Source: Candidatus Latescibacterota bacterium (lineage in GTDB: Bacteria; Latescibacterota; UBA2968; UBA8231). From it: a stretch of DNA of 20,830 nucleotides. Below are positions 1-5,979 of the stretch, one piece after another. Positions within the stretch are counted from its first letter, which is position 1. The number at the start of each line of letters is the position of its first letter. The stretch is from assembly GCA_022827165.1 (NCBI GenBank), contig JAJDTN010000429.1, positions 1 to 20,830 on the forward strand, in the 5' to 3' direction. Under the pieces are notes generated by a model that worked only from the letters and a program-made list of their open reading frames with translations, was not told the origin of the DNA and ran no database searches. Made by a program: the position numbers and the translations under genes.

Positions 1-1546
1 CGACCCGCTCGATGGCGCGGTTCTCGTAGAAGATGTTGTCGAGGCGGTTCTGGCCCACGGCGCCGACGCCGTGCAGGGAGAGGCGGCCCCGCAGGTCGCC
101 GCTGTCGACCTCCAAGTCGGTCCAGAACGACTCGGTGTGGCCGAAGCGCTCCTCCTCGCCGCGCTCGGTGCGCTCGTCGCCGCTGCTGATGCTCGACTCG
201 TAGCGCATGCGCACGTCGCCGAGGCGCACGGCGCCCAGCTGCTTCACCTCGTCGAGGGCGCGGCCGGTGGCGTAGCGGTGCGAGTAGTCGGAGAGGCGGA
301 TCTGGCCGAAGCTCCGGCGGATGACCTCCGCCGTCGTCGCCTCGGCGTAGGGGTCGAGGCGGAAGGCCCGCTGCAGGACGTAGTAGGAGGTGCGCGGCGT
401 CACCGGGATGAAGCCGCGGTCGTCGGAGGGGCCCTTGGCCGCGATCCCCCACCACTCCTCGTTCATGTTGTTGCGGCCCTCGACGAAGTCGTGCACGTAG
501 GCGCCGGTGGCCCAGCTGGCGTTGGTGTCGTGGACGTCGAGGTTCTCCTCCTGGCGGAACTTCCACCAGCCGTCCGACCACTGGAAGATGAAGCCGCCCA
601 GGGCGGTGCCGGCGCCGCCCTTGCCGTAGGACTGCTCGTAGATCTCGCGCCACTGGCCGAGGAGGTAGTCGGCCTGGGCGACATCGTCCTCGCGGTCCCG
701 CTTGGCGTCGTAGGCGTCGGCGCCGAACTCGGTGTAGACGAAGGGCACCCCCATCTCGTCGCGGACGCGCCGGAAGAGGTCGCCGCTGCTGACCCCGCGG
801 TAGACGTTGGCCCCCATGATGTCGACCTCGGGGCAGGTGCGGGCGATGACGTCGAGATAGTTGATGTCGCCGTTGGCCAGGGCCACCGGGTGGCGGTCGT
901 CGAGGCCGCTGACCAGGGCCGCCCCCTCGCCCATCAGCGTGTACAGGTACTCGGCGCGCGGATCGTCGGCCTCCTCGGGCAGGTCCTCGATCTCGAAGCT
1001 GGTCCACGACAGGCCGTAGTTGTTCTCGTTGCCGAGGAGGTACATCAGCACGCCGCGGGTGTCCCGGTAGGCCTCGACGGTCCGCTTCAGGTCGGCGAGG
1101 ATCGCCCGGCGCGTGGTCTCGTCGCTGTAGTCGGTCTCGGGCACGAAGCGGCCGTTCACCTCGAAGCCGTAGCGCCCCATCAGGTGATTGACGGCGGTCA
1201 TGATGCCGTACTCGTCGTAGATGTGCTCCACCCAGCGCGGCGGGATCTCGGAGAACAGGCGGATGGCGTTGACGCCCATCTCCCGGAGCATCGACATCTC
1301 GGCGTCGAGGGCCTCGACGATGAACTCGTCGGGCTGGTCCCACAGGGAGTAGCGGTAGTTCTCGCCCACGGGGATGTAGCCCCAGTTCATGCCGAAGACC
1401 ATGAAGTCCTCGCCGTCGACCTGGAGCTTCCAGCCGCGCTCGTCCTCGACGACGACCACCTGGTTCGCCTGCGCCTCCGCCCGCGGGGCGAGCCCGGCGG
1501 TCAGCGCCAGGAGCAGGACGGGGAACAGGATCCGCCGAGTCTTCAT
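1..1546 (-). CDS. Secreted clan GH-A glycosidase, GH2-like TIM barrel (3' end beyond window)
   Basis: The ATG is at 1546 and the frame stays open to the left edge, so the C-terminus is missing (about 515 codons seen). Residues 1-25 form a signal peptide (MKTRR, then a Leu/Ala-rich core ending AEA-QA), so export is predicted. Two motifs mark a retaining clan GH-A TIM barrel: GNEN at 172-175 (E174, likely acid/base) and VYTEFGAD around 270-277 (E273, likely nucleophile). FGMNWGYIPVGENY near 51-64 and MGVNAIRLFSE near 90-100 fit the start of such barrels in beta-galactosidase/beta-glucuronidase-like GH2 proteins. The N-terminal jelly-roll domains of classical GH2 enzymes are absent, since the barrel starts about 45 residues in. 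A GAGGCGAT ribosome site precedes the start. It lies 25 bases after the carbohydrate-binding-like gene 1572-2540 and is probably co-transcribed from the sigma-54 promoter at 2619-2634. The substrate cannot be read from the sequence. Confidence 0.88.
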   Translation of the reverse strand, partial: MKTRRILFPVLLLALTAGLAPRAEAQANQVVVVEDERGWKLQVDGEDFMVFGMNWGYIPVGENYRYSLWDQPDEFIVEALDAEMSMLREMGVNAIRLFSEIPPRWVEHIYDEYGIMTAVNHLMGRYGFEVNGRFVPETDYSDETTRRAILADLKRTVEAYRDTRGVLMYLLGNENNYGLSWTSFEIEDLPEEADDPRAEYLYTLMGEGAALVSGLDDRHPVALANGDINYLDVIARTCPEVDIMGANVYRGVSSGDLFRRVRDEMGVPFVYTEFGADAYDAKRDREDDVAQADYLLGQWREIYEQSYGKGGAGTALGGFIFQWSDGWWKFRQEENLDVHDTNASWATGAYVHDFVEGRNNMNEEWWGIAAKGPSDDRGFIPVTPRTSYYVLQRAFRLDPYAEATTAEVIRRSFGQIRLSDYSHRYATGRALDEVKQLGAVRLGDVRMRYESSISSGDERTERGEEERFGHTESFWTDLEVDSGDLRGRLSLHGVGAVGQNRLDNIFYENRAIERV

Positions 1547-1571
1547 GGGATCGCCTCTGGCCGGCCGCGGT

Positions 1572-2540
1572 CTACCGGGCCAGGACCACGCGCTGGGTCC
1601 GGGTGAAGTCGCCGGCGGTCATCCGGTAGATGTAGACGCCGCTGCCGGCGGGGGAGCCGCCGTCGTCGACGGCGTCCCAGGTCACGGCGTACTCGCCGGC
1701 GGCGTGGAACCCGCTCACCAGGCTCCGCACCCGCTGGCCGAGGCTGTTGTAGACGGCCAGCTCCACGTCGCCGGAGGAGGGCAGGGAGAAGTGGATCGTC
1801 GTGACGGGGTTGAAAGGGTTGGGATAGGCGAGGCCGAGGCTCCAGGCCGCCGGCGCCCGCGCCAGCCGCGTCACCGCCGTGGACGCCTGGGGGGCGCCGC
1901 TGGTGAAGAGGATGTCGTCGAAGTCGACGAGGACGTCCGTCGCCGCTCCCCCCTCGACGCCGGAGATGACGATGACGACTTCGTCCACGCGGCCGTCGAA
2001 GGTGCCGTCGCCGCCGGTCTGCAGGTCGGTCAAGGAGGCCAGGGGCGCGCTGACCTGGCGCCAGGTGTCGTCGGCGTCGGAGCTGTCGAAGGAGAGGATG
2101 TGCTGGAAGGAGTCGTCCTCGCCCTCCTCGTAGCCCTCGCCGTCGGTGTCCTCGCGGACGGTGAGCTCCACCGAGAAGCGGTCGACGGTGGTGCCGGTCT
2201 GGACGAGGACCCACAGGCTCAGCCACGGGTCCTCCGGCAGGGTCAGCTGCGCGTCCTCGGGGAGATTGCGGAAGAACCCGCCGTAGAACACGCTCTCGCT
2301 GCCGGCGCCGCCCCAGCCCGTGTCCAGGTACCAGGAGCCTTGCGCCGGACGGTCGCTGGCGGCGCCGCCGCCGCCGCCGGCCTCGTTGCCCCCGAAGAAG
2401 ATCCAGTCCGAGGCATCGCCGTCCTCGAAGTCGTCGAAGGTCACCTGCCCGTGGGCGGCGGCCGATCCCAGCAGGAGCAGGGCCAGGGTCAGCAGCGCCG
2501 CGCCCAGGGAACCGGTGGTGGCTGGCATGGGAACTCTCAT
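1572..2540 (-). CDS. Secreted carbohydrate-binding-like protein with FlgD-Ig/type IX sorting-like C-terminus
   Basis: 322 residues. The ATG at 2540 is chosen because AGGAG lies 7 bases upstream and a clean signal peptide follows at once (residues 1-31, Leu/Ala core ending AAAHG-Q). The frame is open further upstream to 2750, but that extension is low-complexity and would bury the signal. Residues about 33-210 look like a beta-sandwich of the CBM11/CIA30 type: it opens FDDFEDGD and closes VLVDFDDILF, with Trp and Gly-rich loops between. A poly-Gly stretch lies near residues 55-62. Residues 239-322 are a FlgD-Ig/T9SS type A sorting-like domain (YPNPFNPVTTIHFSL, then GSGVYIYRM, ending RVVLAR). 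The predicted role is an exported, possibly surface-attached glycan-binding protein acting with the glycosidase 25 bases downstream. The sorting domain is recognised by pattern; no type IX machinery is in the window. Confidence 0.85.
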   Translation of the reverse strand: MRVPMPATTGSLGAALLTLALLLLGSAAAHGQVTFDDFEDGDASDWIFFGGNEAGGGGGAASDRPAQGSWYLDTGWGGAGSESVFYGGFFRNLPEDAQLTLPEDPWLSLWVLVQTGTTVDRFSVELTVREDTDGEGYEEGEDDSFQHILSFDSSDADDTWRQVSAPLASLTDLQTGGDGTFDGRVDEVVIVISGVEGGAATDVLVDFDDILFTSGAPQASTAVTRLARAPAAWSLGLAYPNPFNPVTTIHFSLPSSGDVELAVYNSLGQRVRSLVSGFHAAGEYAVTWDAVDDGGSPAGSGVYIYRMTAGDFTRTQRVVLAR

Positions 2541-2618
2541 GGTCGGTCTCCTGATTGTCTCCGAATCGTGGGACGTGCCGGGAGCGGCCCTCGCCGCGGC
2601 CCGTCCGCCCCTTTCCAG

Positions 2619-2634
2619 TGCAATTGGCGGGCCA
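2619..2634 (-). promoter_or_regulatory. Sigma-54 (-24/-12) promoter for the secreted glycosidase operon
   Basis: Read on the minus strand this is TGGCCCGCCAATTGCA, against the sigma-54 consensus TGGCACG-N4-TTGCW. Only one of the fixed positions differs (C for A). The invariant GG (2633-2632) and GC (2621-2620) have the required spacing: -24 falls at 2632 and -12 at 2620. Transcription would start near 2608, giving a leader of about 68 bases before the ATG at 2540. An activator of the matching class is encoded directly upstream and candidate activator sites lie at the usual distance, which strengthens the call. Confidence 0.75.
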
Positions 2635-2735
2635 GGCTCTCCGGGAATCGGAGAGAACCGGCCTAACTCGTTGGCCCACAGTGAAATCAAAATGCAGTGG
2701 ATGCCGCAAGAGGGGTTCCACCCGCTCCTCGTCCG

Positions 2736-2751
2736 GGGCGAAATGTCCACT
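2736..2751. promoter_or_regulatory. Weaker third copy of the activator-site motif
   Basis: GGGCGAAATGTCCACT matches site 2 at 12 of 16 positions: the first nine bases are identical, then the right half decays. It lies about 130-145 bases upstream of the predicted start, between the strong pair and the promoter. It could be a half-site or a chance match. Confidence 0.35.
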
Positions 2752-2807
2752 CCGGAAGCCCTGGACTGGAACCTATCCTGTTGATCTGGATCGAGTTACA
2801 GCGCATT

Positions 2808-2823
2808 GAGCGATATTTCGCTC
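2808..2823. promoter_or_regulatory. Candidate upstream activator site 1 (near-palindrome)
   Basis: GAGCGATATTTCGCTC: six-base perfect arms (GAGCGA/TCGCTC) around TATT. It lies about 200-215 bases upstream of the predicted transcription start, typical for enhancer-binding activators with Fis-type HTH domains. Its core is repeated in inverse orientation in site 2, two bases away. Confidence 0.6.
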
Positions 2824-2825
2824 GC

Positions 2826-2841
2826 GGGCGAAATATCGCCC
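2826..2841. promoter_or_regulatory. Candidate upstream activator site 2 (near-palindrome)
   Basis: GGGCGAAATATCGCCC: six-base perfect arms (GGGCGA/TCGCCC) around AATA. The 12-base core GCGAAATATCGC is the exact reverse complement of the core of site 1, and the centres are 18 bases apart. It sits just after the activator gene's stop codon (2849-2851 on the minus strand). The two cores could also fold as one long hairpin, but no T-tract follows, so a protein-binding site is favoured over a terminator. Confidence 0.6.
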
Positions 2842-2848
2842 CCGGGAC

Positions 2849-5800
2849 TCAGCGGGGCCTCTCCAAGCCGAGCTTCTTCATGCGGCTGCGCAGGGTGGAG
2901 GGCGGAAGCCCGAGGGCCGCGGCCGCGCCTCCCTCGCCGCGGACGAGCCAGTTCCTCGACTCCAGGACGCGGCGGATGTAGCGGCGCTCGAACTCCTCCA
3001 GGGGCAGGACCTCGAGCTCGCCGGGCGGCGGCGGCGCCGCCTTCAGCCCCAGGTCGGCAGTCGTGATCCGGGGGCCGCGGCAGGCGATGACGGCGCGCTG
3101 CAGGGTGTGCTCCAGCTCGCGCACGTTCCCCGGCCACGGCTGCGCCCGCAGGACCGCCACGACCTCGGGCGTCAGCGGGCCGATGCGCTTGTCCAGGTGC
3201 GAGGCCATGCGCTCCTTGAACAGCTCCGCCAGGGCCGGCACGTCCTCCTGGCGGTCGCGCAGCGGCGGCAGGCGGACGGGCAGCACCTGCAGGCGGTAGT
3301 AGAGGTCCTCGCGGAAGTCGCCGTCGCGCACCATCTGCTCCAGGTCGCGGTTGGTGGCGGCCACCACCCGGGCGTCGGCCCTCAGGGTGCGGCTGCCCCC
3401 CAGGCGCTCGAAGGTCCCGTCCTCCAGGAGCCGCAGCAGCTTCACCTGCGCCTCCAGCGGCATGTCGCCGATCTCGTCGAGGAACAGGGTGCCCCCCGCC
3501 GCCAGCTCGACCTTGCCGAGCTTGCGCGCCAGGGCGGTGGTGAACGACCCCTTCTCGTGTCCGAAGAGCTCGCTGTCCACCAGGGTGGCGGGCAGGGCGC
3601 CGCAGTTGACGTGGATCAGGGGGCCGCCGCGGCGCCGGCCGAGGGCGTGCAGGATCCGGGCCGCAAGTCCCTTGCCCACCCCCGTCTCGCCGAGGATGAG
3701 CACGGTGAGATCGGCCTCCGCCGCCTCCATGAGCCGCGTCTGCACCCGCTGCAGAGCGGCGCTGCGGCCGGTGAACTCGACCCCCGGGGCCTGGCCGCCG
3801 AGGGCCTCGGTCAGGGCGGCGATGCGCGGGTCGGGCTCGACCGAGACCGGGACCTCGGCGATCTCCGAGTAGTTCAGATCGCGGTCGACGGCGCGCACCT
3901 GGAAGGTGTACTCCCCCTTCGGCAGGTCGCGGTAGTGGGCCCGCATGTTCCGGGTCGCCGGCCCCCAGTCGCGTTCGTGGCCCTGGAGGCGGACCACGTA
4001 GAGCATGTCCCGGGGATGGGTGGAGAAGCTCACGCCCTTGTACTCGAAGATCACCGGTTGGCCAGCGGACAGGACCACCGCCGACGGCGACTCGAAGACC
4101 TGGTCGGCCACGACCTGGTCGAGGCGCACCCGCGGCGGGTTGCGGCCCGGCCGGTAGCGGACCAGGGTGCCGAGGGCGGTGCCGAACCAGAAGGTGCCCT
4201 CCTGGTCCTCCAGGATCTGCAGGACCGGCCCCGCCGGGGGCAGCTTGATCGTCTGGAAGAGCCGGCCGTCGTGGTGGGCGACGCCGCCGTCCGTGCCCAG
4301 CCAGAGATGCCCGCGGCGGTCCTCGAAGAGGCAGCGGACGCGGTTGCTCGGCAGGCCGTCGTCGGTGGTGTACAGGGCGGCGCCGCGCTCGGGGTGCCAG
4401 CGGCCGATCCCCTTGCCCCGGCCGAAGGGGTTGTGAGTCCCCAGGGCGTACCACAGCTCGCCGTTGCGGGCCGCCACCAGGGCGCCGATGTGGTTGAAGG
4501 GGTCCTCCTTGTCCTCCTCGCGGAAGACGGTGACGAAGCCCTGCCCCTGGCGGCGCACGATCTGCAGGGGGCTGGCGAAGAGCTCCTCCCTGCGGGCGGT
4601 GGTCCCGTTCACCCACTGACCCACCAGCAGCCGGCCGTCCCGGTCCTGGGCGACGGCGCTGACCCCGGCCTCGACGAAGCCGGCCTCGGCGCCGACCCGC
4701 TCGAAGCGGGCGCCGTCGTAGCGGAACAGCCCGTTGCCGCCGCCGAACCACAGGCCGCCGCCGCCGTCCTCGTAGATGGCGAAGCAGCTGTTGAGGTCGA
4801 GGCCCTCGCCGGCGCCGACGAACTCGTAGCCGCTGCCGTCGAAGCGGGCGACGCTGCGCGCCGTCAGGCTGAGGAAGGGGGTGGAGAACCCGATCCAGAT
4901 GCGGCCCCCCCGGTCCTGCACCATCCGCGAGATCTCCGCCTCCCCCTCGGGGTAGTCCTCGGGGCGCTCGAAGAGACCGACGCCGAAGGCGTCGTAGCGG
5001 GCGACGCCGCCGCCCCAGGTGGCGAACCAGTGCTGGCGCTCGGGGTCCTGGAAGACGGCGTTGACCACCGGATAGGGCAGGCCGTCGGCGGTGGTGATGC
5101 GATCGAAGCCGTCTCCCGCCTGGTAGAGCGCCCCTCCGGAGGTGCACAGCCACAGGCGGCCGTCGCGGTCGCACTGGATCTTGCGGAGATGGCCGGGCAG
5201 GTCCACCGCCACCGGGTCGAAGCAGCGGCCGTCGAACCGCCAGATCCGCTGCCGCTCGCCGGCGCGGCCGATCCACAGGCCGCCCTCCGGGTCGCGGCCG
5301 ACGACGTAGCAGCTGGCGTCGGCCGGCAGGCCCTCGGCCTCTCCGTAGCGGTGGAAGTCGCGGCCGTCGAAGCGGACCAGGTGGTCGAAGGCGAACCACA
5401 GGTCGCCGCGGGTGTCCTGGGTGATCCCCCAGCACTGGTTGGTCCAGCGCGGCGACGGCGGCTCTCCGTAGCGCTCGGCGTAGGCCGGCGCCAGGTCGCG
5501 GAACTCGCCGCCCTGGAACCAGCCCAGGGTCCCGGTGCCGGCGCACCAGAGGCGGGACTGGTCGTCCTCGAAGAGGGACTGGACGGGGCGGCCGGCGATG
5601 CCCTCGCCGACGGCGGCATGGAACCTGCGGCCGTCGTGCCAGCAGACGCCGCTGAGGGTTGCGAACCACAGCCGGTCGCCGCCGTCGCGGAGGATGGAGA
5701 ACACGCGGTCCCCGCACAGGCCGTCGCCGCCGGTGTAGCTCTGGAACCGGTCGCCGTCGAAGCGGCTGACGCCGTTGTCCCAGGTGGCGAACCACAGATC

Positions 5801-5905
5801 GCCGCGGCCGTCCTCGGCGATCTCCTCGGCGCGCGCCCCCGCGAGCCCGTCGGCGGGACCGAAGGTGCGCCACGTGCCTCGGCGGTCCAGCGCGCCGGTG
5901 GGAAT
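2849..5905 (-). CDS. Soluble propeller/Y_Y_Y-sensing sigma-54-dependent transcription activator
   Basis: Residue numbers count from the GTG at 5704. Thirteen or so Reg_prop-type blades (LWFAT, LWIG, LWLG plus RFDG/RYDG repeats) fill residues up to about 520, enough for two seven-bladed propellers. A Y_Y_Y domain follows at about 555-622. A sigma-54 AAA+ domain spans about 645-875: Walker A GETGVGKG at 672-679, Walker B LFLDEIGD with D743/E744, then WPGNVREL. A Fis-type HTH lies at about 910-948. The sigma-54-contacting loop reads GSFTTA (719-724), not GAFTGA. No membrane segment separates sensor and AAA+, so it should be cytoplasmic. The start is unclear: a good blade (TWRTFGPADGL to GVSRFDG) is encoded upstream of 5704, but no in-frame ATG, GTG or TTG occurs between 5704 and the stop at 5948. 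ATT at 5905 (behind GGAGGGAG) or CTG at 5890 are the candidates; 5905 is used. The likely target is the operon directly downstream. Confidence 0.88.
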   Translation of the reverse strand: MPTGALDRRGTWRTFGPADGLAGARAEEIAEDGRGDLWFATWDNGVSRFDGDRFQSYTGGDGLCGDRVFSILRDGGDRLWFATLSGVCWHDGRRFHAAVGEGIAGRPVQSLFEDDQSRLWCAGTGTLGWFQGGEFRDLAPAYAERYGEPPSPRWTNQCWGITQDTRGDLWFAFDHLVRFDGRDFHRYGEAEGLPADASCYVVGRDPEGGLWIGRAGERQRIWRFDGRCFDPVAVDLPGHLRKIQCDRDGRLWLCTSGGALYQAGDGFDRITTADGLPYPVVNAVFQDPERQHWFATWGGGVARYDAFGVGLFERPEDYPEGEAEISRMVQDRGGRIWIGFSTPFLSLTARSVARFDGSGYEFVGAGEGLDLNSCFAIYEDGGGGLWFGGGNGLFRYDGARFERVGAEAGFVEAGVSAVAQDRDGRLLVGQWVNGTTARREELFASPLQIVRRQGQGFVTVFREEDKEDPFNHIGALVAARNGELWYALGTHNPFGRGKGIGRWHPERGAALYTTDDGLPSNRVRCLFEDRRGHLWLGTDGGVAHHDGRLFQTIKLPPAGPVLQILEDQEGTFWFGTALGTLVRYRPGRNPPRVRLDQVVADQVFESPSAVVLSAGQPVIFEYKGVSFSTHPRDMLYVVRLQGHERDWGPATRNMRAHYRDLPKGEYTFQVRAVDRDLNYSEIAEVPVSVEPDPRIAALTEALGGQAPGVEFTGRSAALQRVQTRLMEAAEADLTVLILGETGVGKGLAARILHALGRRRGGPLIHVNCGALPATLVDSELFGHEKGSFTTALARKLGKVELAAGGTLFLDEIGDMPLEAQVKLLRLLEDGTFERLGGSRTLRADARVVAATNRDLEQMVRDGDFREDLYYRLQVLPVRLPPLRDRQEDVPALAELFKERMASHLDKRIGPLTPEVVAVLRAQPWPGNVRELEHTLQRAVIACRGPRITTADLGLKAAPPPPGELEVLPLEEFERRYIRRVLESRNWLVRGEGGAAAALGLPPSTLRSRMKKLGLERPR

Positions 5906-5979
5906 GAGGGGGGCTCCCTCCGCCGTTGGGTCGGCGGTGCGCGGGGGTTATCGTTGGCGGCGTCAAGGTAGCCCGACCC

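Larger units (their letters stand above)
2541..2848 (-). promoter_or_regulatory. 308-base control region between the activator gene and the secreted glycosidase operon
   Basis: This gene-free stretch separates the stop codon of the sigma-54 activator (2849) from the start of the carbohydrate-binding-like gene (2540), both on the minus strand. In the direction of transcription it holds a tandem pair of near-palindromes (2826-2841 and 2808-2823), a weaker third copy (2736-2751), a -24/-12 promoter (2619-2634), a predicted start near 2608, a leader of about 68 bases, and a ribosome site. It is visibly less GC-rich than the flanking genes around 2640-2700 and 2760-2835. No small ORF with a credible ribosome site was seen in it. 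Confidence 0.7.

Noticed and set aside
71..1606. 511-codon open frame on the plus strand
   Set aside because: It is antisense to the GH2-like glycosidase, which has catalytic motifs and a signal peptide; the plus frame is Ala/Val/Gly/Asp-rich without any domain and arises from GC-biased third positions.
2808..2841. Intrinsic terminator for the activator gene
   Set aside because: The long hairpin is not followed by a T-tract on the minus strand, and each half is itself a near-palindrome, which fits protein-binding sites better. A secondary mRNA role is not excluded.
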